The notes below the pieces were generated by a model. That model did not search any database. It had not been told where the DNA came from and saw nothing but the letters and a program-made list of their open reading frames with translations. A stretch of 64,000 bases of DNA from the NCBI RefSeq assembly GCF_002150005.2, contig NZ_MSPP01000003.1:310001-374000 (forward strand), in the 5' to 3' direction. The translations under genes were made by a program, and so were the position numbers. Shown one piece after another: positions 24,748 through 34,414 of this stretch; within the stretch, counting starts at the first letter, position 1; each line of letters begins with the position of its first letter. Origin of the DNA: Marivivens niveibacter. GTDB lineage: Bacteria; Pseudomonadota; Alphaproteobacteria; Rhodobacterales; Rhodobacteraceae.

Positions 24748-26118
24748 ATGTCCGAACAGTTTGAAATGGACGAAGACGAAGCATTCGGCGTTGCCCCAAC
24801 GCTGATTGATGACGTGGTCGAGGCAACCTCTGCCGGTGACCGTGGCGCCATTGAACAACTGTTGGACCCGATACACCCCGCGGATATTGCGCACCTGATC
24901 GAACAGTTGCCGCCGCGCGACCGAACCGCACTGATTGAAGTGTGGAAAGGCGTTGATGGTGAAATCCTGTCCGAACTGGACGAAGGCCTGCGGGAAGAAA
25001 TCATCGACACGATGGCGCCAGCCGAACTGGCCGAGGTCGTACGCGATCTGGAATCGGATGATGTTGTCGATCTGGTCGAATACCTGGACGAAGATCAGCA
25101 AGAGGCCGTTCTGGATGTGCTGGATGGTGCTGAACGTCTAGCCGTCGAAAAGGCGCTGTCCTACCCCGAAGAATCGGCTGGCCGTCACATGCAGGTCGAA
25201 GTCGTCCGCGCGCCTGACCATTGGACTGTTGGCGAAGCGATTGATTTCCTACGGTCTGACGTTGAATTGCCCGACCAGTTTTATCACGTCATCCTGATTG
25301 ATGCGCGGCTGAAACCTGTGGGATATGTCACCTTGGGTCGTATTCTGTCCGCGCGCCGCGGTCAGAAACTCACCGATCTGGCCGAAGAAAGTTTCCGCAG
25401 TTTTCACGTCGAAGACCCCGCAGCGGATGTGGCCCATGCGTTCAACCACTATCACCTGATTTCTGCGCCTGTCGTCGATGATGATGATCGTTTGGTTGGT
25501 ATCATCACAATTGACGACGCTATGACCCTGCTGGACGAAGAACACGAAGAAGACATCCTACGTCTTGCTGGTGTGGGGGAAGGCAGCCTGTCTGATACGG
25601 TACTGGAAACCACGAAACAACGTCTGCCGTGGTTGGCTGTAAATCTAGTAACTGCGATCCTTGCTTCGATGGTGATTGGACTGTTTGAAACGACCATTTC
25701 AGGTTTGGTTGCATTGGCTGTTTTGATGCCGATTGTCGCGTCTATGGGCGGCAATGCAGGCACACAATCGTTGACCGTTGCAGTGCGCGCCATCGCGACC
25801 CGCGACCTAACGGGATCAAACGTTTGGCGGGTTATTCGCCGCGAACTGGCTGTTGGATTGTTTAACGGCTTGGTCTTCGCCGTATTGATGGGCACGGTAG
25901 GTTGGGTCTGGTTTGGTATGCCGATGCTGGGCGTTGTTCTGGCGGTCGCTATGGTCATCAATCTGGTCGTGGCTGGGCTCGCAGGGACTGTGGTGCCTGT
26001 CATATTGGAAAAACTAGGCGTTGACCCAGCGCTGGCCTCTGGTGCTTTTGTGACCACCGTGACCGATGTTGTCGGGTTCTTTGCCTTCCTTGGATTGGCT
26101 GCGGTGATGATATTATGA
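24748..26118 (+). CDS. mgtE: Magnesium transporter MgtE
   Basis: 456 residues: N-terminal superhelical domain (about 25-140), tandem CBS domains (about 150-275) and five transmembrane helices (about 300-456). The pore-lining signature PIVASMGGNAGTQSLTV is present, as is the C-terminal acidic residue in FVTTVTDVVGF that forms the Mg2+ selectivity site. The CBS and N domains close the channel when cytoplasmic Mg2+ is high. AAGGGGG lies before the ATG. Overlaps the next gene by ATGA. Confidence 0.96.
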   Translation: MSEQFEMDEDEAFGVAPTLIDDVVEATSAGDRGAIEQLLDPIHPADIAHLIEQLPPRDRTALIEVWKGVDGEILSELDEGLREEIIDTMAPAELAEVVRDLESDDVVDLVEYLDEDQQEAVLDVLDGAERLAVEKALSYPEESAGRHMQVEVVRAPDHWTVGEAIDFLRSDVELPDQFYHVILIDARLKPVGYVTLGRILSARRGQKLTDLAEESFRSFHVEDPAADVAHAFNHYHLISAPVVDDDDRLVGIITIDDAMTLLDEEHEEDILRLAGVGEGSLSDTVLETTKQRLPWLAVNLVTAILASMVIGLFETTISGLVALAVLMPIVASMGGNAGTQSLTVAVRAIATRDLTGSNVWRVIRRELAVGLFNGLVFAVLMGTVGWVWFGMPMLGVVLAVAMVINLVVAGLAGTVVPVILEKLGVDPALASGAFVTTVTDVVGFFAFLGLAAVMIL

Positions 26119-26672
26119 CCTTGATCGACAAAAACGCTGCACGCAAAGCGGCCTTTGCTCGCCGTAAAGTGGCCCACGAGTCAGGCATCGGCACCGCAGC
26201 GCATTTGTCCGAGGTACTGGCAGGTTATCGCGGTGTACCAATCGCAGGTTACATGCCGATGCGCACCGAAATCGATCCGTTGCCCGCGATGGCCGAAGCG
26301 GCGGCCCACGGCCCCGTTTGCGTCCCAGTTATCATCGAAAATGACGCGCCGTTACGGTTTCGGCAATGGGAGCCTGATTGCGCATTGGAAACGGGGGCAT
26401 TCGGCGCGCAGATCCCTGTGAATGGGGATTGGATCGAACCAGAGATCGTCATTGTCCCGATGGTCGGCTTTTCCCGCGATGGCGGACGTTTGGGATATGG
26501 GGGCGGTTTTTATGACCGTACTTTGGAATTGCTGCGGTCCAAACGTGCCACATTGGCGATCGGTTTCGCCTATGACGCACAAGAGGACGCTGACCTGCCG
26601 ATTGAACCGTGGGATCAGCCGTTGGATATGATCGTAACCGAAACGGGCATCATCGACGTGCCGCGCGGCTAG
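26115..26672 (+). CDS. 5-formyltetrahydrofolate cyclo-ligase
   Basis: 185-residue ATP-dependent enzyme that returns 5-formyl-THF to 5,10-methenyl-THF. Motifs: the basic N-terminal helix RKAAFARRKVAHE, GYMPMRTEIDPLP, and the C-terminal VPMVGFSRDGGRLGYGGGFYDR, which includes the ATP-binding loop. Start overlaps the mgtE stop, giving a two-gene operon. The stop CTAG is shared tail-to-tail with the AraC gene. Confidence 0.93.
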   Translation: MTLIDKNAARKAAFARRKVAHESGIGTAAHLSEVLAGYRGVPIAGYMPMRTEIDPLPAMAEAAAHGPVCVPVIIENDAPLRFRQWEPDCALETGAFGAQIPVNGDWIEPEIVIVPMVGFSRDGGRLGYGGGFYDRTLELLRSKRATLAIGFAYDAQEDADLPIEPWDQPLDMIVTETGIIDVPRG

Positions 26673-27520
26673 ATCGAGGGCTGAATTACATTTCGCTGTC
26701 TGGCACGACGGAACTGAGCTGGCGTTTGACCATTGTGCGCCAAAAACAGTTTGTGAAAATGCGATAGGTTGGGAATGCCACATTCCGCCGCGATCTCGCT
26801 CAGTGATTCCGAACTGCCTACCAATTGACGCGCCGCGTATTCCATGCGGATGTTGTTTACGTATTCGGACGGGCTTTGTTTTAGATACTGGCGGCAGGTG
26901 CGGCTGACATGAGCATGAGCGCGACCCGAAACGCGTACAAACCCAGCAGCGCCATCGCGGAACACCTCGGGATCGCGAACAGCATGGCAGGCGGCAATCA
27001 GCCATTCAGGTGCGGAGTCTGCGATCGGTTGCACGTCTTCTAATAAGTCCGAAAGCAGCGGCACCAACAGCGCCGAGGCAGTTAATGCGTTCGGTGTGCG
27101 CCGCTCCATCGCGACAGCGGCATGGTTCAATGTGGCGAGCTGTTGGATAGAAAGCTGATGTTCAGCAATTGTTGTTGGGGCATCCCAAAAGAAATGGCCA
27201 ACCAGATCAGGATAATCGCGCCCCAATTCGTCAATGAATTGCGGGGCAAATGCGACAGAGACGATCATCGCGTCCTTACCGCGTCCTTGGATCGCATGTG
27301 CCGCTGTTGGGGGGACGAAGATTAACGCGCCTTCGGTCAAATCGTCCTGCGTTCCATCCTGTTTGAAATGGCGGACCTTGCCATTCTGCACCCATAGCAA
27401 TTCGTAGAAATCATGCTGGTGCAGCATTTTGGGTCTATTGTTCGCTAAGGCCGCCCGCGTCAGTTGAACCGCAGTGCCATCGGGTAAAAACTCACTATGG
27501 CGAATATCAACAATTTCCAT
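26669..27520 (-). CDS. AraC family transcriptional regulator with cupin sensor domain
   Basis: 283 residues. The N-terminal cupin has HQHDFYELLWVQNGKVRHF and PPTAAHAIQGRG; the C-terminal AraC domain carries two helix-turn-helices (GFVRVSGRAHAHVSRTCRQY and ESLSEIAAECGIPNLSHFHKLF). The likely ligand is a small sugar or acid, but none is evident from context. The start MEIVDIRHSEF is placed at 27520; the frame extends 62 codons upstream without AraC-like content. Confidence 0.88.
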   Translation of the reverse strand: MEIVDIRHSEFLPDGTAVQLTRAALANNRPKMLHQHDFYELLWVQNGKVRHFKQDGTQDDLTEGALIFVPPTAAHAIQGRGKDAMIVSVAFAPQFIDELGRDYPDLVGHFFWDAPTTIAEHQLSIQQLATLNHAAVAMERRTPNALTASALLVPLLSDLLEDVQPIADSAPEWLIAACHAVRDPEVFRDGAAGFVRVSGRAHAHVSRTCRQYLKQSPSEYVNNIRMEYAARQLVGSSESLSEIAAECGIPNLSHFHKLFLAHNGQTPAQFRRARQRNVIQPSI

Positions 27521-27647
27521 AGGTTGTATATTAGCACGGATTCGGTGATCGGTCTTTAGCGAAATGCCGCAGGTGCAAACAAACGGGTGACGTGTTCGTG
27601 ATTTCTGGCTAGAAGGCGACACGCTGCTGTAAAAGGGACTACACGCT

Positions 27648-28337
27648 ATGACGTTTGATCGCTCTATCAAGATTGCCCCATCGATCCTGTCCGCTGATTT
27701 CGCCAACTTTGGCGCTGAAATCCGTGCGATCGAAGATCAAGGTGCTGATTGGGTCCACGTGGATGTAATGGACGGCCATTTCGTTCCAAACCTGACATTC
27801 GGCCCCCCAGCAGTCAAAGCGTTCCGCCCGCACGTCAAAACATTCATGGATGTGCACCTGATGATTGCGCCAGTCGATCCCTATATCGAAGCCTACGCCG
27901 AAGCAGGCGCCGATATGATCACCGCCCATATCGAAGCAGGTCCGCATATTCACCGCACCCTGCAAGCGATCAAAGCCCAAGGCGTCAAAGCAGGCGTCGC
28001 CTTAAACCCTGGCACGCCAGCCGAAGCTGTGGCCGATGTTCTGGATCTGGTCGACATGGTATTGGTTATGACCGTGAACCCAGGATTTGGTGGTCAAAAA
28101 TTCATCCATTCCGGCGTTGATAAAACGCGCAAGGTTCGCGAAATGATCGGTGATCGTGACATTCACATCCAGATCGATGGCGGCGTGACGACCGAAACCG
28201 CGCCGTTGGTTGCCGCGGCTGGTGCCGATGTATTGGTCGCAGGTTCAGCCGTTTTCAAAGGCGGATCGGTCGATAAACCAGATGTCTATGGACAAAATAT
28301 CAAAGATATACGGACCGCTGCACAGTCGGTTTTGTAA
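27648..28337 (+). CDS. rpe: Ribulose-phosphate 3-epimerase
   Basis: 229-residue TIM barrel interconverting ribulose-5-phosphate and xylulose-5-phosphate. Signature residues: [29 protein letters not shown] (metal ligands H and D), [19 protein letters not shown] and IDGGV. Monocistronic, with its own terminator directly after. Confidence 0.97.
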   Translation: MTFDRSIKIAPSILSADFANFGAEIRAIEDQGADWVHVDVMDGHFVPNLTFGPPAVKAFRPHVKTFMDVHLMIAPVDPYIEAYAEAGADMITAHIEAGPHIHRTLQAIKAQGVKAGVALNPGTPAEAVADVLDLVDMVLVMTVNPGFGGQKFIHSGVDKTRKVREMIGDRDIHIQIDGGVTTETAPLVAAAGADVLVAGSAVFKGGSVDKPDVYGQNIKDIRTAAQSVL

Positions 28338-28340
28338 ACC

Positions 28341-28364
28341 AAAAGGCGCTTCGGCGCCTTTTTT
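28341..28364 (+). terminator. Intrinsic terminator of rpe
   Basis: Perfect 9-bp stem AAAAGGCGC/GCGCCTTTT with a stable TTCG loop, followed by a T-run. Confidence 0.92.
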
Positions 28365-28539
28365 CATTTTTTGGCGACGGATTGATTTGTCTCGTTCGTA
28401 TATTAATTGAACTGATACGGCCCTGTTTGTTTTTGGGGACCCGTTTTTATTCGAACAGATATTTAGAATCGAGACGAAGTTGTCACATTCGGATGGTAGC
28501 GACCTGCGTAACGGACGAATTATTCGTGGAACCGCAGGC

Positions 28540-29448
28540 ATGAAAACGCAGCGTGAGACTGAAATCCCCGCTCAAAATATTCCCGCAAATTTGTTGGCGC
28601 GCGCTATGTCGCCCGTTTCTGATCCTGATGCGCTGAAATCGACGCAGTATCCAAATGCGCGGTATTTCCCTGTGCTGTTTATTTCGGACATGCACCTAGG
28701 TGCGCATAGTTGTCAGGCAGAGGCTCTGCTGGAGTTCCTAAAATCACATGTGGCCGACACGATTTATCTGGTTGGGGATATTTTCGATAACTGGCGCCCA
28801 ATGGGGGCCAATTGGAAACCAGCGCACCACGAGGTCGTTAATCTGCTGCTAGAGCGCATGAAAAGCGGCGTGAAACTGATCTACACTCCAGGCAATCACG
28901 ACGCGTTTTTCCGTAAATATTTCGGTGAATATTTCGACAACCTTATTGTTGCGGATCACGTTTACCATACAACAGCCGATGGTACGCGTTTTTTGGTAAT
29001 CCATGGCGATACCTGTGACGTCTTTGAACGCCGCGCGCCGATCCTGTCGAAAATCGGTGCCCATTGCGAAAGCTTGATGCGCTGCGTCCAGCTGATGACG
29101 AACCATGTCCTGCGTGCATTCGACAAACCCGAATGGTCGGGTGTCGACAAAGTGCTGAGTTACGTCAATTCATTGATACGGTCGCAGGACTGTTTCCAAG
29201 AGCGTTTGTCGGATCTGGCCGTTGCCCACAAAGCCGATGGGATCATCTGCGGCCATTTCCACCAATTTGCGCTACACAGTGATTTTGGCGTGATCTACGC
29301 AAACTGCGGGGATTGGACCGAAAACTGTACGGCTCTTGCGGAAACAGACAGTGGTCGATTGGTGATGATCGACTGGGCAGGGCATAGCGTTCGCGCGGCC
29401 ACTGGTGATACAGTTGCTGAAATCGAAGAAACTCCAGCGACTGTTTAG
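28540..29448 (+). CDS. Metallophosphoesterase, PlcP/LpxH-like
   Basis: 302-residue calcineurin-like phosphoesterase. All metal-binding motifs are present: FISDMHLG (D50, H52), GDIFD (D80), PGNHD (N119, H120), VIHGD and GHFHQF. The family includes UDP-2,3-diacylglucosamine hydrolase LpxH and the phospholipase C PlcP of Sinorhizobium and marine bacteria, which strips phospholipid headgroups in phosphate limitation. PlcP is favoured because a GT21 glycolipid glycosyltransferase follows 12 bases downstream. The start at ATG 28540 is preferred; an in-frame TTG at 28480 exists. No clear Pho box is visible upstream. Confidence 0.78.
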   Translation: MKTQRETEIPAQNIPANLLARAMSPVSDPDALKSTQYPNARYFPVLFISDMHLGAHSCQAEALLEFLKSHVADTIYLVGDIFDNWRPMGANWKPAHHEVVNLLLERMKSGVKLIYTPGNHDAFFRKYFGEYFDNLIVADHVYHTTADGTRFLVIHGDTCDVFERRAPILSKIGAHCESLMRCVQLMTNHVLRAFDKPEWSGVDKVLSYVNSLIRSQDCFQERLSDLAVAHKADGIICGHFHQFALHSDFGVIYANCGDWTENCTALAETDSGRLVMIDWAGHSVRAATGDTVAEIEETPATV

Positions 29449-29460
29449 GCCTAACGTACG

Positions 29461-30585
29461 ATGACACTTTTGGAAATTCTGGCGTCAGGGACGGTGATCT
29501 CTGTCGCTGCGGTACATGCTGCGACTGTTGGCGCATCCATCTGGGCCGTTCACCGTCCGCTGCCGCAAACGGAAATTTCGGGACAGCCGGGTGTGACGGT
29601 TTTGCGCCCTGTTTGCGGTTTGGAAAACAATCTGGCTGAAACGCTGCGCAGTACCTTTACGTTTAGTTACGAAGGCGCAGTTCAGCTGGTTTTTTGCTGT
29701 GATGATGCAGATGACCCCGCCGTCCCATTGGTCAATGATTTGATCGCGCAGTTTCCGAACGTTGATGCGCAGTTATTGATTGGTCGCGATACCGTCAGTG
29801 GTAACCCCAAACTGAACAATCTGGTCAAAGGTTGGAACGCAGCACGTCACGATTTCGTCTTGATGGCCGATAGCAATGTTTTGCTGCCGCATGATTACAT
29901 TCAGCGCCTGTTTGCCCGCTGGACGCCCGACACAGGGCTGGTGACGTCTCCGCCTGTTGGTATTCGGCCGACAAATGCCGCGGGCCATTTAGAGGCGGCA
30001 TTCCTGAATACCTATCAAGACCGATGGCAATTGACGTCGGATGTATTCGGAAATGGATTTGCCCAAGGTAAAATCCTATTTTGGCGCCGCGATGTCCTAG
30101 AGGCCGCAGGCGGATTGGAAAAACTAGGCCGCGATATGGCCGAAGATGTTGCATCGACCAAAGCCGTGCGCGGGCAGGGCCTGCATGTGCGGCTTTTGGG
30201 GGATTTGCTGCCGCAACCGATTGGTGATCGCACATTCAAAGACGTCTGGAAACGACAAGTGCGCTGGGCAATGGTGCGGCGCATGGGGTTTCCCGCGCTA
30301 TATGCCGCTGAAATTCTGTCTTCGTCCGCAGTGCCGTTGATCCTGTCGATTATTCTGGCGGCGGTGTGCGCGATCCCTTGGGGCTGCGTTTTGGCCTTGG
30401 CGGTGTTCTGGTTCGGATTAGAATGGCTGCTGGCATGGGCTGCGCGTTGGCCGCATGGTTTGCGCGATGTGGTCGCGATGATCTGGCGCGATGCGCTGTT
30501 ACCTGCAGTTTGGATTGCAGGATGGCGCGGTAAAGAATTCGAATGGCGTGGCAACGCGATGTCGTCGGACGACACGACAGGGTAA
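29461..30585 (+). CDS. GT21-type glycosyltransferase (ceramide/diacylglycerol glucosyltransferase-like)
   Basis: 374 residues. An N-terminal membrane anchor (about 5-30), a GT-A domain and two or three C-terminal membrane helices (about 285-350). The D1-D2-D3-(Q/R)xxRW signature is CCDDADD, MADSN, EDV and RQVRW. This is family 21, whose bacterial members in Agrobacterium and Mesorhizobium are processive diacylglycerol or ceramide glycosyltransferases. It probably puts glucose or another sugar on the diacylglycerol released by the upstream phosphoesterase (inference). Confidence 0.82.
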   Translation: MTLLEILASGTVISVAAVHAATVGASIWAVHRPLPQTEISGQPGVTVLRPVCGLENNLAETLRSTFTFSYEGAVQLVFCCDDADDPAVPLVNDLIAQFPNVDAQLLIGRDTVSGNPKLNNLVKGWNAARHDFVLMADSNVLLPHDYIQRLFARWTPDTGLVTSPPVGIRPTNAAGHLEAAFLNTYQDRWQLTSDVFGNGFAQGKILFWRRDVLEAAGGLEKLGRDMAEDVASTKAVRGQGLHVRLLGDLLPQPIGDRTFKDVWKRQVRWAMVRRMGFPALYAAEILSSSAVPLILSIILAAVCAIPWGCVLALAVFWFGLEWLLAWAARWPHGLRDVVAMIWRDALLPAVWIAGWRGKEFEWRGNAMSSDDTTG

Positions 30586-30588
30586 GTC

Positions 30589-31173
30589 ATGGATTTCTCG
30601 ACCCTTCAGCAATTGGTTCAGGACCACGGGCTATGGCTATTGGCGCCTGTGACTGTGATCGAAGGCCCTATAGTGACCGTGATTGCGGCCTATATGGCGT
30701 CTTTGGGATTGCTGAACGTCTATGCTGTCTATGTGATCTGCGTATTGGGTGACCTGGTCGGCGACGCCATCATTTATTCCATTGGCCGTTTCGGTCCCAA
30801 AAGTCTGCCGGGCCGTTGGCAGGTGCGTTTGGGGCTGAATCGGACCCGCCGCCAAGGTTTGCGAACCCATTTCAATGAAACAGGTGGCCGGACGTTGATC
30901 ATTGGCAAACTGACCCATTCAGCGGGGGCTGCAGTATTGTTCGCCGCTGGCACAGGCAAAATGCCAATCGGTCAATTCCTATGGTACAATCTATTGGGAA
31001 CCTTGCCGAAAACGCTGCTATTCGTCGTTTTGGGATATGTGTTTGGCTATGCCTATTCGACAATCGACCACTATATTTTCCGCGCCTCGATGATCCTATT
31101 GGTCGTTGCATTGGTCGGGTTCGGCATCTGGTATTACTGGGGACCGACAAAATCGCAGGAAGATGCGAAATGA
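30589..31173 (+). CDS. DedA-family (VTT domain) membrane protein
   Basis: 194 residues with about five hydrophobic segments. DedA signature: PVTVIEGPIVTVIAAYMAS near residue 20, GDLVGDAIIYSIGRFG, GRTLIIGKLTHSAGAAVLFAAG and a conserved Arg/Gly patch. Members act as phospholipid scramblases or undecaprenyl-phosphate flippases. Three bases after the GT21 gene and overlapping the next by ATGA, so it may flip a glycolipid or carrier made in this operon (inference). Confidence 0.82.
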   Translation: MDFSTLQQLVQDHGLWLLAPVTVIEGPIVTVIAAYMASLGLLNVYAVYVICVLGDLVGDAIIYSIGRFGPKSLPGRWQVRLGLNRTRRQGLRTHFNETGGRTLIIGKLTHSAGAAVLFAAGTGKMPIGQFLWYNLLGTLPKTLLFVVLGYVFGYAYSTIDHYIFRASMILLVVALVGFGIWYYWGPTKSQEDAK

Positions 31174-31847
31174 CGAAACTTAGCTGTATTATTCCTGCCT
31201 ATAACGAAGAATCGCGGATCCGCGCCGTTCTAGATTCTGTCATTGGCCATCCGCATATCGACGAAATTATCGTCGTCGATGATGGGTCCGCCGATGGCAC
31301 GGCTGAAGTGGTCGAGGCAATCGACGGCGTCCGCCTGATCCGCATGCCCGAAAACCGCGGTAAAACATGGGCTGTGACCGTTGGGATCGAACAGGCGCAG
31401 GGTAGTCACCTGATGTTTGTGGACGCTGATTTGTTGGGTTTGGAGCAGTCGCATTTGACCGATCTGATCACGCCGGTTGTTGGCGGCGATGCCGATATCT
31501 CGATCAGTCTGCGCACCAATGCGCCGCGCGTTTGGCACTGGATCGGGATTGATTACATCTCGGGCGAACGGGTCATGTCGCGCGATCTGCTGCTGCCGCG
31601 CATTTATGAAATGCGGGCTCTGCCGAAATTCGGGCTAGAGGTGTTTATGAATTCGCTGTTGGTCCGTGATCGCGCCCGCGTTGCTGTGGTGAAATGGCCT
31701 GGCGTCGAAAGCCCGTTCAAAAACGCGAAATACGGCTGGCGGGCAGGGGTCATGGCGGATGTAAAGATGATCCGCGATATGTGCCGCGCGGTTCCGCCGT
31801 GGGGTTTGGCAGCGCAAATTTATCAAATGCGCCGCCAACGCGTGTGA
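31170..31847 (+). CDS. Glycosyltransferase family 2 (GT-A)
   Basis: 225 residues. The GT-A core is LSCIIPAYNEESRIRAVLDS, IIVVDDGSADGT and MFVDADL. It has no membrane anchor at the C-terminus, unlike the DPM1/ArnC-like enzymes with tails. The donor and acceptor are unknown; polyprenyl-phosphate or glycolipid substrates are both plausible. The start at 31170 overlaps the DedA stop (ATGA), which rules out the longer frame running back into dedA. Last gene of the four-gene lipid cluster. Confidence 0.85.
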   Translation: MTKLSCIIPAYNEESRIRAVLDSVIGHPHIDEIIVVDDGSADGTAEVVEAIDGVRLIRMPENRGKTWAVTVGIEQAQGSHLMFVDADLLGLEQSHLTDLITPVVGGDADISISLRTNAPRVWHWIGIDYISGERVMSRDLLLPRIYEMRALPKFGLEVFMNSLLVRDRARVAVVKWPGVESPFKNAKYGWRAGVMADVKMIRDMCRAVPPWGLAAQIYQMRRQRV

Positions 31848-32543
31848 TTACACGGTAACTTCGACGCCGCGCTGAACCGCTGGACGGTCATAAAAACGCT
31901 GTTCATAGGCGACGACGTTTTTGTAGTTGCCGTATTCCAGAACGTCTTTGGCCTCGTAAAACTCTAGCGTTTTTAGCCATGGTGCGATTGCCATATCGGC
32001 GATCGAATAGTCACCCGCGACCCAATCGCGGCCCTCTAGCTGCGTATTCAGGACGTTCAGGATACGTTTGCCTTCGCCGATGTAACGGTTGCGGGCGGTC
32101 GGATCCTCCATCGAGGCGCCAGCGAATTTGTAAAAGAATCCCAACTGGCCAAACATGGGGCCCTGACCTGCCATCTGCCACATCAGCCATTGGTAGACGG
32201 TAAATTTTTCAGATGCTGTGGAGCCTGCGAATTTGCCTGACTTTTCCGCCAGATATTGCAGGATCGCGCCCGATTCAAACAGAGTGATCGGCGCACCGTC
32301 TGGCCCGTTCGGATCTAGGATCGCAGGGATTTTGTTGTTTGGGCTGACCGACAGAAATTCAGGGCTACGCATGATGTCATCAGACAGGCCGCCAGTGGAA
32401 TGGTATTCATATTTGATGCCCATTTCCTCTAGAGCGATGGGAACCTTGCGGCCGTTTGGTGTGCCAAACGCGTACACCTGCAAAATGTCAGGGTTTTGTG
32501 CGGGCCAGCGTTTGGTCACTAGGAAATCGGATAGATCAGTCAT
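31848..32543 (-). CDS. Glutathione S-transferase, YghU/YfcG (Nu-class)-like
   Basis: 231 residues. The thioredoxin-like N-domain has YAFGTPNGRKVPIALEEMGIKYE, with TPNG in place of a catalytic Cys or Ser, as in YfcG and YghU. FESGAILQYLAEK is the glutathione-binding Ser region. The C-terminal helical domain has WLMWQMAGQGPMFGQ and YSIADMAIAPWL. These enzymes act as disulfide-bond reductases on glutathione. The start at 32543 gives the family length. Tail-to-tail with the GT2 gene with no gap. Confidence 0.88.
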   Translation of the reverse strand: MTDLSDFLVTKRWPAQNPDILQVYAFGTPNGRKVPIALEEMGIKYEYHSTGGLSDDIMRSPEFLSVSPNNKIPAILDPNGPDGAPITLFESGAILQYLAEKSGKFAGSTASEKFTVYQWLMWQMAGQGPMFGQLGFFYKFAGASMEDPTARNRYIGEGKRILNVLNTQLEGRDWVAGDYSIADMAIAPWLKTLEFYEAKDVLEYGNYKNVVAYEQRFYDRPAVQRGVEVTV

Positions 32544-32686
32544 AACGCTCTCTCTTTTTAAAAATCTATACGGGGAAATAGCGCGAAAAATACTCCATAG
32601 AAATAGGCGCAGAGTGGGGTAAGGATGTGCGAACCTGCGCAGCTGCGACATATTGCGCAGGTATTGGGACATAAGGGGGCATTCAA

Positions 32687-33115
32687 ATGCTAGAAGAATT
32701 CAAAAAGTTTATCGCCAAAGGCAACGTCATGGACATGGCCGTTGGTATCATCGTCGGTGCAGCGTTCACCGCCATCGTCAAATCCATGGTCGATGACCTG
32801 ATCAACCCATTCATTGGTCTGTTCATTGGCGGTATCGATTTTTCGAACCTATACGTCGTCCTAAGCGGCGATGTACCTGAAGGTTCGAGCCTAGAAGCCG
32901 CACGCGAAGCAGGCGCAGCCGTATTCGCTTATGGTTCGTTCTTTATGGCTGTGATCAATTTCCTGATCATCGCATTCGTTGTGTTCATGCTGGTTCGCCA
33001 AGTGAACGCGATCAAAGAAAAAGCCAAAAAGCAGGAAGAAGCAGCACCAGCGGCTCCGAAGGGTCCAAGCGAGCTGGACGTTCTGTTGGAAATCCGCGAC
33101 AACCTGAAAAAATAA
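32687..33115 (+). CDS. mscL: Large-conductance mechanosensitive channel MscL
   Basis: 142-residue pentameric inner-membrane valve that opens under hypo-osmotic shock. Motifs: [27 protein letters not shown] (N-terminal helix and TM1), NPFIGLF, then TM2 [20 protein letters not shown] and the cytoplasmic helix ending in [19 protein letters not shown] lies before the ATG. Followed by a strong terminator. Confidence 0.97.
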   Translation: MLEEFKKFIAKGNVMDMAVGIIVGAAFTAIVKSMVDDLINPFIGLFIGGIDFSNLYVVLSGDVPEGSSLEAAREAGAAVFAYGSFFMAVINFLIIAFVVFMLVRQVNAIKEKAKKQEEAAPAAPKGPSELDVLLEIRDNLKK

Positions 33116-33133
33116 GGTTAACGCCACTCACGG

Positions 33134-33164
33134 AAAAGGCCCGCCAAATTGGCGGGCCTTTTTT
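33134..33164. terminator. Bidirectional terminator between mscL and ald
   Basis: 12-bp perfect stem AAAAGGCCCGCC/GGCGGGCCTTTT, loop AAATT, between the convergent mscL and ald stops, with T on the right and A on the left. Confidence 0.92.
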
Positions 33165-33181
33165 GTTGTCTAGGACGCTGA

Positions 33182-34294
33182 TTACAACAGGGTCGCAGGG
33201 TCGACGGTTTCGATACCCAGCGCTTCGCCAACGGCTGCGTAGGTCAGTTTGCCGTCGTGGACGTTCAGACCGTTCAGTAGGTGTTTGTCGTCTTTGCAGG
33301 CCTGTTTCCAACCTTTGTTCGCCAGCGCGATCATGAATGGCAGCGTCGCGTTGCCCAGCGCCAGCGTCGAAGTGCGCGCAACAGCGCCCGGCATGTTAGC
33401 CACGCAGTAGTGCATCACGCCGTCGACTTCGTAGATTGGGTCTTGGTGCGTTGTCGCTTTGGATGTTTCGAAACAGCCGCCTTGGTCGATGGCGACGTCA
33501 ACCAGAACAGCACCTGGTTTCAATTCGGACAGTTGCGCACGGCTGATCAGTTTTGGCGCTGCTGCACCTGGGATCAGGACCGCACCGATGATCATGTCGG
33601 CTTCGCACGCCAATTCCATGGTGTTTGCGGCCGATGCATAGGCGGTTTTAAATTCTTTGCCGAACACGTCATCCAGATAGCGTAGGCGTGGGATTGAACG
33701 GTCCAGAACGGTCACATCTGCGCCCATGCCAGCGGCAATGCGCGCCGCGTGGGTGCCGACGACACCGCCGCCAATAACAACCACGCGGCCCGGAGCGACG
33801 CCTGGCACGCCGCCCAACAGCACCCCGCGACCACCGTTTGCTTTTTGCAGCGTGTAGGCGCCGACTTGCGGTGCCAAACGGCCAGCGACTTCGGACATTG
33901 GCGCAAGCAGGGGAAGGCCGCCCCGGTCGTCAGTCACAGTTTCATAAGCGATACAGGTCGCGCCCGATTCCAGCAGGTCTTTGGTCTGCTCTGGATCTGG
34001 GGCAAGGTGCAGATAGGTGAACAACAGTTGGCCCTTGCGCAGCATTTTGCGTTCAACGGCCTGAGGCTCTTTTACTTTGACGATCATGTCAGCCTTGGCG
34101 AACACGTCTGCTGCGGTCGGCAGGATGGTCGCGCCTTCGGCGATGTAATCTTCGTCAGCAAAGCCAGCGCCAATGCCAGCGCCAGTTTCCACGATCACTT
34201 CGTGACCGTTTACGATTGCTTCGTGCGCAGCCGCTGGGGTCAGGCCGACACGGAATTCTTGGGGTTTAATTTCTTTCGGGCAGCCGATGATCAT
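33182..34294 (-). CDS. ald: Alanine dehydrogenase
   Basis: 370 residues, NAD-dependent interconversion of alanine and pyruvate plus ammonium. The signature [20 protein letters not shown] is at the N-terminus; the Rossmann motif is [17 protein letters not shown] (about 170-186); the catalytic Lys is in KVKEPQ and His in LHLAPDP. The start is set by AGGAG before the ATG at 34294. The opposite-strand Lrp gene 120 bases away is the probable activator. Confidence 0.96.
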   Translation of the reverse strand: MIIGCPKEIKPQEFRVGLTPAAAHEAIVNGHEVIVETGAGIGAGFADEDYIAEGATILPTAADVFAKADMIVKVKEPQAVERKMLRKGQLLFTYLHLAPDPEQTKDLLESGATCIAYETVTDDRGGLPLLAPMSEVAGRLAPQVGAYTLQKANGGRGVLLGGVPGVAPGRVVVIGGGVVGTHAARIAAGMGADVTVLDRSIPRLRYLDDVFGKEFKTAYASAANTMELACEADMIIGAVLIPGAAAPKLISRAQLSELKPGAVLVDVAIDQGGCFETSKATTHQDPIYEVDGVMHYCVANMPGAVARTSTLALGNATLPFMIALANKGWKQACKDDKHLLNGLNVHDGKLTYAAVGEALGIETVDPATLL

Positions 34295-34378
34295 TGGAAG
34301 TCTCCTGTTGTCTTTCCAATAAGATCGCCCAGCTTTGACGCAAAAGTTTGGACATTTTCGCATTCATTGGTATTAATT

Positions 34379-34395
34379 TTCGAAGGATATTCGAA
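34379..34395. promoter_or_regulatory. Candidate Lrp-type operator between ald and its regulator
   Basis: Two TTCGAA hexamers, each itself palindromic, at 34379-34384 and 34390-34395, separated by 5 bases in an AT-rich intergenic region. Spacing is 11 bases, one helical turn. Assignment is by position. Confidence 0.4.
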
Positions 34396-34414
34396 TCATG
34401 AACGGTATGGCGCG

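Noticed and set aside
28380-28539. Pho box in front of the PlcP-like gene
   Set aside because: Only one half-site-like sequence (TTGTCAC) is seen; a direct repeat with the right spacing is absent.
33749-34414. Long upstream extension of the Lrp-type gene
   Set aside because: It runs antisense through ald and across the divergent promoter region; normal Lrp length is obtained from 34415.
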